From positions 62,001 through 126,000 of the forward strand of contig NZ_BOVQ01000003.1 in assembly GCF_018403765.1 (NCBI RefSeq): a stretch of 64,000 bases of DNA, read 5' to 3'. The translations under genes were made by a program, and so were the position numbers. The DNA is from Lactococcus nasutitermitis (GTDB lineage Bacteria; Bacillota; Bacilli; Lactobacillales; Streptococcaceae). Positions 42,732-50,346 of the stretch are shown one piece after another (position 1 is the stretch's first letter; each line of letters opens with the position of its first letter). The notes under the pieces were generated by a model. That model had not been told where the DNA came from, ran no database searches, and saw nothing but the letters and a program-made list of their open reading frames with translations.

Positions 42732-44012
42732 TCAGCTAAATTGCACATTGACAAGAACTTTTGCCACAATATTGTTGACATGATAGATTTCACAGTCAAT
42801 CATTGCACCGAGCCGTGTCTCATTGATGATTTTAGGATAAATTTCGATGAGATTGTCAATCGCAACAGCTCCTAGAATATTCATGTTGAGCGACTCAATA
42901 ATTACATTGCGCCGATGACGCTTGGCAATAACACGCCGAACTGCGATACTGACCATCTCAGTAAATACGCCATAAGAGACATTCCCAAAACTATTAATCA
43001 TAAAAGGCTCAATCAAGAGTTGATAGGCAGAAGCGTGTTCTTTCAGACGATTGGATATATCTTCGCTGAAAGTGTGCGCAACTTGACTTTCTTCCTGTGC
43101 TTTTTGCAAGCTTTGCAGCAAATCAGATTTTGTAATAATTCCTGCATAAGTATGGTCATTATGCACGACGGGCATCATATCATAGCCCTCATAAATCATC
43201 TTCTGACTTACGCTCGCAACAGTCATATCAAGCATCGCAAGAGATGGCACTGTCATCACTTTGTTAATCGGTGTGTCATTTTTTTTATGCGTGACATCAC
43301 GCATCGCAACCACACCAACCACGACTTGATAACGATTTAGCACTGCGAAACGACTGACATTTGTCCTTTTCACAAGCTCTAAAAAGTCTTTCACCGTATC
43401 CTCCTCGCGCAAGGTTGAACGATTTTGATGAAAAACATCAGCCACTTTGATAATATCTTTTTTGATTAGCTCATTTGACAGAGCGTGACTAATTCGATTG
43501 GCAACAGTAAAAGTATCATAACTCGTGCGCATGAGTGGAATTCCCATTTCATTGGCATAATCAATCACATCCAAATCAACCTCAAAGCCACCTGTGACAA
43601 GCACCGCATTTTGTTCACGCAAAGCAAGATTTTGAATGTCTTTGCGGTCACCAACAATCACCAAACCATTTGCCACCAGATATTTTTCCACTGATTCTTT
43701 GGTCATCGCACTGATTACAAAACGGTTAAACTCAACTTCAAGCCCGGCCAGTCCGCCCAAAATATCCGCATTGGCAATCTCTGCAATCTTAGCAAATGTT
43801 AATTTATTAGCAACTTTTTGCCCCTTTGAAGCCACACGTACTGTACCTGAACGGTCATTTACTGCAACAAGTCCACGATTTTCAGCTTCTTTAATGGCAC
43901 GATAAGCAGTTCCATCAGCGACACACATTCTATTAGCAATGCTACGCACACTAACTTGTCTGCCAATCTCCAAACCTTCAATATAAGTTAGAATTTCCTC
44001 ATGTTTAGACAT
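42732..44012 (-). CDS. YtoI-like regulator: HTH, DRTGG, CBS pair, hot-dog domain
   Basis: 426 residues in four recognisable parts: a winged helix (about 1-65, VSVRSIANRMCVADGTAYRAIKEAENRGLV), a DRTGG domain (about 70-180, VLVTGGFEVDLDVIDYANEMGIPLM), two CBS repeats (about 190-310, MTVPSLAMLDMTVASVSQKM and DYDMMPVV-type strands) and a thioesterase-like hot-dog domain (about 315-426). The combination points to a ligand-sensing transcription regulator, probably nucleotide-responsive through the CBS pair. It is upstream of nrnA on the same strand. GAGGAAAT lies about 12 bases before the ATG. Confidence 0.88.
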   Translation of the reverse strand: MSKHEEILTYIEGLEIGRQVSVRSIANRMCVADGTAYRAIKEAENRGLVAVNDRSGTVRVASKGQKVANKLTFAKIAEIANADILGGLAGLEVEFNRFVISAMTKESVEKYLVANGLVIVGDRKDIQNLALREQNAVLVTGGFEVDLDVIDYANEMGIPLMRTSYDTFTVANRISHALSNELIKKDIIKVADVFHQNRSTLREEDTVKDFLELVKRTNVSRFAVLNRYQVVVGVVAMRDVTHKKNDTPINKVMTVPSLAMLDMTVASVSQKMIYEGYDMMPVVHNDHTYAGIITKSDLLQSLQKAQEESQVAHTFSEDISNRLKEHASAYQLLIEPFMINSFGNVSYGVFTEMVSIAVRRVIAKRHRRNVIIESLNMNILGAVAIDNLIEIYPKIINETRLGAMIDCEIYHVNNIVAKVLVNVQFS

Positions 44013-44050
44013 AATTTTTAGAATTTCCTCATTTATTTTTCATTTCAACT

Positions 44051-44077
44051 TTTTTGACAGAACTGTCAAAAATTTTT
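44051..44077. terminator. Palindrome copy after the GNAT gene (core 44056-44067)
   Basis: TTTTTGACAG-AA-CTGTCAAAAATTTTT overlaps the GNAT stop region on the minus strand and can end that transcript. Confidence 0.7.
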
Positions 44078-44620
44078 ATAGTCTTTTTTTGTCAAACGAT
44101 AACGCTCAAATTCACGAATTTCCCCAGTATATTTATTTGCTGCCTTAAAATGTTCAACACAAGGAAAACCAACTTTTTCAGCTACTTTGATTGAGTTTTT
44201 ATTTTCCTTATCAATCAATAAATCTAGCCGCTTCAGTCCAAATTCAATAAAAGAAAAATTTGACAGAGTTGTCAAAACTTCCGTCATCAATCCCTGTCCC
44301 CAAAATTTCTTATTTAACACATAACCAATCTCCGCAGACAAATTTTTTTCAGAAAATTTCGTAAACTGGACAGAACCTATCATTTTTTTCTCAGATTTTA
44401 ATTCAATCGCCCATTTTCCTAATGGATTTCTCATAAACTCTTGAACAATCGCAACTTCCACTTCTTCTAACGACAAATGTAGCGGAAAAACAAACTCCAA
44501 ATTCGTCCAATCTCCCGAATATTCAAACATATCTTGCGCATCATCTAAAGAAAAAGGACGTAGAAATAAACGCGCTGTTTCAATAACATTGAACTCTGCC
44601 AACTTCACATATACATTCAT
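44066..44620 (-). CDS. GNAT-family N-acetyltransferase
   Basis: 184 residues of the RimJ/RimL-type GNAT fold: IETARLFLRPFSLDDA at the start, AEIGYVLNKKFWGQGLMTEVLTTL in the middle with the acetyl-CoA loop pattern Q-G-x-x-x-E, and NSIKVAEKVGF near the end. The acceptor is unknown. The start is taken at the ATG at 44620; AGGAAG lies about 13 bases upstream. The frame is open further to a GTG. A palindrome copy at 44263-44274 encodes LTTLSN inside the acetyl-CoA region. Confidence 0.85.
   Translation of the reverse strand: MNVYVKLAEFNVIETARLFLRPFSLDDAQDMFEYSGDWTNLEFVFPLHLSLEEVEVAIVQEFMRNPLGKWAIELKSEKKMIGSVQFTKFSEKNLSAEIGYVLNKKFWGQGLMTEVLTTLSNFSFIEFGLKRLDLLIDKENKNSIKVAEKVGFPCVEHFKAANKYTGEIREFERYRLTKKDYKNF
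44263..44274. repeat. Dispersed palindrome copy in the GNAT gene
   Basis: GACAGAGTTGTC with T and A flanks, one pair off the perfect core, encoding LTTLSN. Confidence 0.65.
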
Positions 44621-44790
44621 AACATCGCTCAGACTTCCTAACACTTTTTCATCTTTAAAAATGAAAATTCATGTGACACACAAAGCACTCCCTCATCCAA
44701 ACACAAGTGAATAAGCATAAACTAGCTTTTGTTTCATTATATCACAAGTAAAAACAGCTGTCAGCAGTCACAAAAAAATTCACCATAAAA

Positions 44791-44820
44791 AAACATAAAC
44801 TCATAACAAAGTTTACGTTT
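44791..44820 (-). terminator. Terminator of the exported-protein gene
   Basis: AAACATAAACT / AGTTTACGTTT with an 8-base loop and one mismatch, followed on the minus strand by T7. It overlaps the stop codon at 44819. Confidence 0.75.
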
Positions 44821-45658
44821 ATTTTTTCACCAAATCCTGATAAGCTGTTTTCTCAATTTGAATAAGTCCATCCATCTGCTGATTTGTCAGATAAATATTA
44901 GCAGGTTCAGAATTCGCACCTGATGAAACACTATTTCCCAACTTCCCAAGTCGCACATTATCTTTATCAGCGACAATCCTTTGTAAAGTCGCATTATACT
45001 TCACTTTTAAAGCTTCATTTACTTTTGCATACTGCAAAATTCCAGCATTAAACTGATTGGCAACCTTAATATAATCCGTATTTGCCTTTTCTGCCAGAGT
45101 CAATTTCTCCTGACTCGTCGTATCAGCCTGGAGCGCCTTTACCGCATAATAATAATCATTATAACTATTCACCATCTTTGAACTGAGCGAAGAAAGATTC
45201 GTCCACTCATAATCAACCATTTTCCCAACATATTGATTAGGAGAATAAGTTTTATGAACAATCGTAAGTGTTTGATTAGAATTTTGCCCTCGAATCTTAG
45301 AAAAACTCTTATTAAAAGCTGAAAGATATTTATTGATATCCACATTATTTGTAGGAAGTGGATTTCCATCCGAAGCTACTGGAAATGGCTTATTATAAGT
45401 CGTATTCAAATCTGAAAGTTCCGTCGAAAAAGTAGTAATCAGAGTATTCGTATGACTTAACACTGTATTTCCATTTTCAATCAAAACCGCATTTCCCGTG
45501 GTATTTTTATCTTTCTTCCAAAAGCCAGCAAGATTTCCCGAAATTGCCGCAAAAACCCCAAAAAGAAACAATAAACCACTAAATACCGAACCAATTATAA
45601 CAAACCAACTTTGTGTTCGTTTTCTCTTCTTCTTTTTACTCTTCTTTTCATTTTTCAT
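44819..45658 (-). CDS. Membrane-anchored extracellular protein of unknown function
   Basis: 279 residues from MKNEKKSKKKKRKRTQSW, chosen for GAGGAG 8 bases upstream. A strongly basic N-terminus (about 1-17) is followed by one membrane helix (about 18-42), then a Ser/Thr/Asn-rich, mostly helical domain predicted outside the cell. No signal-peptidase site or known domain was recognised. TATAAT lies just upstream, so it is probably monocistronic. The domain contains many Asn-Tyr and Leu-Ser stretches and no cysteines. Function not assigned. Confidence 0.7.
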   Translation of the reverse strand: MKNEKKSKKKKRKRTQSWFVIIGSVFSGLLFLFGVFAAISGNLAGFWKKDKNTTGNAVLIENGNTVLSHTNTLITTFSTELSDLNTTYNKPFPVASDGNPLPTNNVDINKYLSAFNKSFSKIRGQNSNQTLTIVHKTYSPNQYVGKMVDYEWTNLSSLSSKMVNSYNDYYYAVKALQADTTSQEKLTLAEKANTDYIKVANQFNAGILQYAKVNEALKVKYNATLQRIVADKDNVRLGKLGNSVSSGANSEPANIYLTNQQMDGLIQIEKTAYQDLVKK

Positions 45659-45730
45659 AAGTATTCTCCTCATATTTCTTTTTGTAACTTATATTATACA
45701 CTTTTTTTATCTTTTTATGGTAAATGACAC

Positions 45731-45807
45731 AAAAAGAGCACATAAGCTCCATACTTAGTGCTGCTACCGTCAGGTCCTGACACGCTTCGTAAGAAACTTA
45801 TTGCTCC
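45731..45807 (-). ncRNA. ffs: Signal recognition particle RNA (4.5S/scRNA)
   Basis: About 77 bases. The conserved apical domain reads CAGG-A-CC-TGAC-GG-T-AGCAGC, matching the SRP consensus CAGGNCC(loop)GGNAGCAGC with tetraloop UGAC rather than the usual GGAA. GAGCAATAAG pairs with CTTATGTGCTC at the ends, and T5 follows. A promoter with extended -10 places +1 exactly at 45807. It lies just downstream of tadA, the usual place in Streptococcaceae. Confidence 0.92.
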
Positions 45808-45814
45808 ATTGGTA

Positions 45815-45844
45815 ATTATAACATAACTAATCTCTATTTTTCAA
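45815..45844 (-). promoter_or_regulatory. Promoter of the SRP RNA gene
   Basis: -35 TTGAAA (45839-45844), 18-base spacer, extended -10 TGT-TATAAT (45815-45820). It overlaps the 3' end of tadA. Confidence 0.8.
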
Positions 45845-46360
45845 CTTCTTGCGCCGATTTCTGAAAAAATCCTGCATTATCTCTGCGCATTCTTTTTCTA
45901 AAATCCCACTTTCCACCCGCACACGATGATTTAAACGCTCATCCTGCAAAATCTGATACAAACTGACTGTTCCACCAAACTTCGGATTTGTCGCACCAAA
46001 ATAAACAGCGGGAATCCGCGCCAGACCAATCGCTCCCGCACACATCACGCAAGGCTCAATCGTCACAAACAAGGCACAATCCAGCAAGCGCCAATTTCCA
46101 ACCGCTTCATTTGCCATTTCAATCGCACAAATCTCCGCATGATGTATCGCTTGCCCATCAAGTTCTCGCCGATTAAACGCACGCGCGATAATCTGTGGTT
46201 TTTCATCAGGTATCCGCTCAAAAAGCCCCGAAGTTGCCTTTCTCTGTGGCACTTGAACAATCACTGCACCAATCGGTACTTCTTCATTCGCTGCCGCTTT
46301 TTGCGCTTCGAGCAACGCTTCTCGCATGAAAAATGTTTTTTCTTCTTCCGTAAACTCCAT
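45827..46360 (-). CDS. tadA: tRNA-specific adenosine deaminase TadA
   Basis: Makes inosine at the wobble position of tRNA-Arg. 177 residues from MEFTEEEKTFFMREAL, chosen by alignment with streptococcal TadA from memory; an ATG four codons earlier is possible. Zinc and proton-shuttle motif HAEICAI and PCVMCAG are intact. A surface loop after VIVQ is about 15 residues longer than usual (PQRKATSGLFERIPDEKP). The start overlaps the stop of the MBL gene by one base (TGATG), so translation is coupled. Confidence 0.95.
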   Translation of the reverse strand: MEFTEEEKTFFMREALLEAQKAAANEEVPIGAVIVQVPQRKATSGLFERIPDEKPQIIARAFNRRELDGQAIHHAEICAIEMANEAVGNWRLLDCALFVTIEPCVMCAGAIGLARIPAVYFGATNPKFGGTVSLYQILQDERLNHRVRVESGILEKECAEIMQDFFRNRRKKLKNRD

Positions 46361-47106
46361 CAAAGTTGCCATTTCTTATGTGCTTCCGCCAAATCAACAG
46401 CAACATTTCCCGCTGCTTCCTGCGCTTCTTCGTACAACTTCTTCAAATCACCAAATTGTGGCAAATGCGTTAATACCAACTTTTTCACGCCAGCTTCATG
46501 TGCAATATTTCCCGCTTCCACTGAAGACAAATGATTCGGCATTTTTTCCTTATCCTCAAAGAAATACACATCCGCCAATAATAAATCAGCATTTTGACTA
46601 AAATCCACAAGCTCAGAAAAATAGCCTGTATCTCCAGTATAAATCAAAACTTGTCCCGTTTTACGCTCCACAATCCGCATCGCATAATTCACTACAGGAT
46701 GCACTGTTTTTAAAAATGTAATATCAAATGGACCAACTTTCGTGCCATTAACCACATCATAAGCATGTCCCTCAGAAACACCATCAAGTGTCAATTTAGC
46801 AAATTCATAAGTATTTTCATCATGCCCATAAATCGGCAAAATCATCCCATCCCAATCCTTACCCCGAGGATAAAGTTGACGATATTGTCGCAACACACCC
46901 AAGTCTGCGATATGGTCTTCATGATAATGACTCAAAATCACTGCATCCAAACAAGTCGGCGCCAGTTCATGCTCAAGCTCCGTTACCGCACGACTCCCCG
47001 CATCAAGCAATAAATTAAAACCACTTTCACTTTGCAACAAATAACTCGTTGTCCCCTGATCACGCATTGGATAACCACCTAAAACACCAAGAGCTGTTAA
47101 TTTCAT
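46360..47106 (-). CDS. Metallo-beta-lactamase-fold hydrolase
   Basis: 248 residues of the MBL fold, close to the RNase Z/YhfI-like cytosolic group. The metal motif SHYHEDHIADLG (H-x-H-x-D-H) is at about 59-70, YTGDTGY near 158 supplies the bridging Asp, and a final His lies in LTHLPQFGD. The substrate may be a phosphodiester; this cannot be fixed from sequence. The ATG at 47106 has GTGAGGAG. It is translationally coupled to tadA. Confidence 0.88.
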   Translation of the reverse strand: MKLTALGVLGGYPMRDQGTTSYLLQSESGFNLLLDAGSRAVTELEHELAPTCLDAVILSHYHEDHIADLGVLRQYRQLYPRGKDWDGMILPIYGHDENTYEFAKLTLDGVSEGHAYDVVNGTKVGPFDITFLKTVHPVVNYAMRIVERKTGQVLIYTGDTGYFSELVDFSQNADLLLADVYFFEDKEKMPNHLSSVEAGNIAHEAGVKKLVLTHLPQFGDLKKLYEEAQEAAGNVAVDLAEAHKKWQL

Positions 47107-47152
47107 TTTTTCTCCTCACTTTCAATCTTTTAATTTTATTATATCACAAAGC

Positions 47153-47177
47153 AAAAAATCTACCGAAGTAGATTTTT
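47153..47177 (-). terminator. Terminator of the methionine operon
   Basis: AAAAATCTAC-CGAA-GTAGATTTTT, a 10-bp stem with a tight loop and T run, 11 bases after the metF stop. Confidence 0.9.
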
Positions 47178-47188
47178 CAAAAATTTGC

Positions 47189-48043
47189 TCACAAATAGCG
47201 CTCCATGATTACATTTGCCACGCTAGGACGGTTCATTGTGTAAATATGCACGCCATCAACACCATGAGCCAGCAAATCATCAATTTGCTCCAAAGAATAC
47301 TCCAAGCCTGCCTTACGTAAATCCTCTGGATTATCCTTATATTTATTGATAATCTTAATCAGTTTTGTAGGAATACTTGCCCCAAAGAAAATCAACCTTT
47401 CCACATTGGCAGTACTCATGATTGGCATAATTCCGGCAGTTACAGGCGCTGTAATCCGTGCTGTCTTTATAGCTTCATTCAAGCGATAAAAACGTTCATT
47501 TTCAAAGAAAAGTTGTGAAACAAAGAAATCCGCTCCTGCATCATATTTTTGTCTCAAATGTTCAATATTTTCAATATCTAAAGGACTGCTCACGTGTCCT
47601 TCAGGATAAGTTGCCGCTCCAACAGAAAAACACTCACGTTGCTTGATATCAGTAATTAAATCACGCGCCAAAAGATATTCTCCCTTGATATTAGCATCAA
47701 AATCTTTTGGTAAATCTCCCCGTAAAGCCAAGATATTTTCCAAGCCCGCCTGCTCAATATTCTTCAAAATTTTTGCCATATCTTGATGACTGTTTTGAAC
47801 GGCTGTCAGATGATGAAGAACTTCGATTCCTGTATCTTCTTTGATTTTCTTGGCAATCTCAAGTGTTTTATTTCCAGAATTTCCACGATAAGTCACCGAA
47901 ATATAATCTGGCTTTTTCGTCAATCCTGAAACAGTATTAAAAATCGTTTTCTCGCCCTGACTTGTCTGTGGTGGAAAAACTTCAAGTGACACAACACTTT
48001 TATTTTGTCTATTTTTTTCTTTATAGATATCTGAAATTTTCAT
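47189..48043 (-). CDS. metF: Methylenetetrahydrofolate reductase
   Basis: FAD-dependent reduction of 5,10-methylene-THF to 5-methyl-THF, the methyl donor for methionine synthesis. 284 residues with SLEVFPPQ near 20, ITVTYRG-type strand read as SVTYRGNSG, LALRGDLP near 113 and FFVSQLFFEN near 175. AGGAAC lies 7 bases before the ATG at 48043. It follows metE by 14 bases and ends the met operon. Confidence 0.97.
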   Translation of the reverse strand: MKISDIYKEKNRQNKSVVSLEVFPPQTSQGEKTIFNTVSGLTKKPDYISVTYRGNSGNKTLEIAKKIKEDTGIEVLHHLTAVQNSHQDMAKILKNIEQAGLENILALRGDLPKDFDANIKGEYLLARDLITDIKQRECFSVGAATYPEGHVSSPLDIENIEHLRQKYDAGADFFVSQLFFENERFYRLNEAIKTARITAPVTAGIMPIMSTANVERLIFFGASIPTKLIKIINKYKDNPEDLRKAGLEYSLEQIDDLLAHGVDGVHIYTMNRPSVANVIMERYL

Positions 48044-48057
48044 GAAAAGTTCCTGTC

Positions 48058-50331
48058 CTACTTTTCTAGTTTTTTTCTAACATTAGTTGTTGCTTCAATC
48101 AAATTTTTAAGACTGGCAACTGTTTCTTCATTCCGTCGTGTTTTCAAGCCACAGTCAGGATTAATCCAAACTTTTTCTAAAGGAATTTTCTTCAAAATAC
48201 GATGAATGACATTTTCAATTTCTTCAACAGAAGGTACACGTGGGGAATGAATATCATAAACACCTGGTCCAACAGCAGTTTCAAAATGCTCAGCCTGTAA
48301 ACTATCCAAAATTTCTAATGATGAACGACTTGCTTCAAAAGAAATCACATCCGCATCTAAATCATCAATCGCACGAATGATATCTTCAAACTCTGAATAA
48401 CACATATGTGTATGAATTTGTGTTGTCGCTTTTACAGCAGAATGAGAAAGTCTAAAAGTAGGAATTGCCCATTCCAAATACTCTGAATACCAATCTGTTT
48501 TCCGCAATGGCAATTTTTCACGTAAAGCCGCTTCATCAATCTGAATAATCGGCAATCCCGCTGCTTCTAAATCCAGAACTTCATCACGAATGGCTAACGC
48601 AATTTGTGTAGACTGTGTTTGTAAATCTATATCTTCTCGTGGAAATGACCAGTTTAGAATAGTGATTGGGCCCGTTAACATTGCCTTCATTGGTTTTTCA
48701 GTCAAACTTCGTGCATAAGCAGAAGTTTCCACCGTGATCGGACGTTCACGACTCACATCAGCAAAGATAATTGGTGGTTTCACGCAACGTGTTCCATATG
48801 ATTGAACCCAAGCAAAACGTGTGAAAACATAACCTTTTAAGTTTTCCCCGAAATATTCAACCATGTCATTGCGCTCAAACTCACCATGGACTAACACATC
48901 AAAACCTAGATTTTCTTGTAATCTGATAACTTCTTGGAAATCTTCTTTTAGATGAGCCCCATAGTCTTCTTTTGAAATCTCGCCTGTTCGATATTTCTTA
49001 CGGTTCTGGCGCACTTCTGCAGTTTGAGGAAATGAGCCAATCGTTGTAGTCGGTAAAATAGGTAATTTCAAATAGTCCTGTTGAATTTTAAAACGTTCTG
49101 CACGAGCTGGTTGACGGATAGTATCTTCTTTTGTCAATGCGTTAATCCGCGTTTTCACCTTTTCATCTACTGAGCGTTTCAAATTCTGATGTATTTTTTG
49201 GTTGTCCTTTAATACTGAACTATCTGCAGGATTTTGTAATGTAATCAATTCATCTAAATCTTGTAATTCTTGTAGTTTTTCCTTAGCAAAAGCAAAATTT
49301 TCTTTGATGTCGTCTGTCAATTTGTCTTCTTTTTCTAAACTTACAGGGACGTGCAAAAGTGAACAAGAGCTAGAAAGGACGATTTTTGAGACAGATTGCT
49401 CAAGCTCAGCGACTTTAGATAATGTTTTTTCGTAATCATTTTTCCAGATATTTTTTCCATTGACAAGACCTGCAAAGAGTACTTTATCCTCTGGAAAACC
49501 GAACTTTTTAACTAAGTCAAAAGATTGTTTTCCTTCAATAAAATCAAGACCAAGTCCATCAAAATCAAGTGCAATCAGCTCTTGATAAATATCACGCACA
49601 TCACCAAAATACGTTTGCAAAAGAACTTTTAAGCTTCCCTTATTTGACAAAATTACACTATAAATCTTTTTAAATAAAGTAATATCTTCTTCGGTCAAAT
49701 CCTTGACGAGTGCTGGTTCATCAAGTTCTATCCAAGCGACTTTATTTTTTTCTAACGTTTGTAAAATTTTAACATAAACATTTGCAATATCATTGGCAAA
49801 ATCTTTTGCTTCTTTTGTTTCGTAACTTGCTAACTTCAAGAAAGTGAACGGTCCTACGAGCACAGGTTTTGTACTAATACCTGCTTCTTTTGCTTCCAAG
49901 AATTCATCAATAATCTTTGAACCTTTCAAGGCAAAAGTTGTATTATCTTCGATTTCTGGTACAAGATAATGATAATTCGTATTGAACCATTTTTTCATCG
50001 GAAGTGCTTTAACATCGCCTGCTTCTCCTTGATAACCTTTTGCTAAGGCAAAATAAGTATCCAAAGCATCAAGCTCCAAATCACGGAAACGCTTGGGAAT
50101 GACATTTAAAAGAACAGCTGTATCTAAAACAGTGTCATAAAATGAAAAGTCATTTGATGGAATAAAATCTAAGCCTGAGCTTTGTTCTTTTTTCCAATTT
50201 TTAAGACGCAAAGTTGCTACATTTTTCAAAAGTTCTTCTTGAGAAATCTTGTTTTTGAAATACGCTTCTGTCCAAAATTTTAATTCTCTTTCTCCACCGA
50301 TACGTGGATAGCCTATAATAGATGTTGTCAT
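48058..50331 (-). CDS. metE: Cobalamin-independent methionine synthase
   Basis: Transfers the methyl of 5-methyl-THF-polyglutamate to homocysteine using zinc, without B12. The 757-residue protein has the two-barrel layout: N-terminal SIIGYPRIGGERELKFWTE, central PTTTIGSFPQTAEVR, and catalytic HTHMCYSEF plus WINPDCGLKTRR (Cys at about 727), which supply the zinc ligands. The ATG at 50331 has AAGGGGAG. It sits between the B12-dependent metH and metF in one run, so both enzyme types are encoded together. Confidence 0.97.
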   Translation of the reverse strand: MTTSIIGYPRIGGERELKFWTEAYFKNKISQEELLKNVATLRLKNWKKEQSSGLDFIPSNDFSFYDTVLDTAVLLNVIPKRFRDLELDALDTYFALAKGYQGEAGDVKALPMKKWFNTNYHYLVPEIEDNTTFALKGSKIIDEFLEAKEAGISTKPVLVGPFTFLKLASYETKEAKDFANDIANVYVKILQTLEKNKVAWIELDEPALVKDLTEEDITLFKKIYSVILSNKGSLKVLLQTYFGDVRDIYQELIALDFDGLGLDFIEGKQSFDLVKKFGFPEDKVLFAGLVNGKNIWKNDYEKTLSKVAELEQSVSKIVLSSSCSLLHVPVSLEKEDKLTDDIKENFAFAKEKLQELQDLDELITLQNPADSSVLKDNQKIHQNLKRSVDEKVKTRINALTKEDTIRQPARAERFKIQQDYLKLPILPTTTIGSFPQTAEVRQNRKKYRTGEISKEDYGAHLKEDFQEVIRLQENLGFDVLVHGEFERNDMVEYFGENLKGYVFTRFAWVQSYGTRCVKPPIIFADVSRERPITVETSAYARSLTEKPMKAMLTGPITILNWSFPREDIDLQTQSTQIALAIRDEVLDLEAAGLPIIQIDEAALREKLPLRKTDWYSEYLEWAIPTFRLSHSAVKATTQIHTHMCYSEFEDIIRAIDDLDADVISFEASRSSLEILDSLQAEHFETAVGPGVYDIHSPRVPSVEEIENVIHRILKKIPLEKVWINPDCGLKTRRNEETVASLKNLIEATTNVRKKLEK

Positions 50332-50346
50332 ATTTTATTCTCCCCT

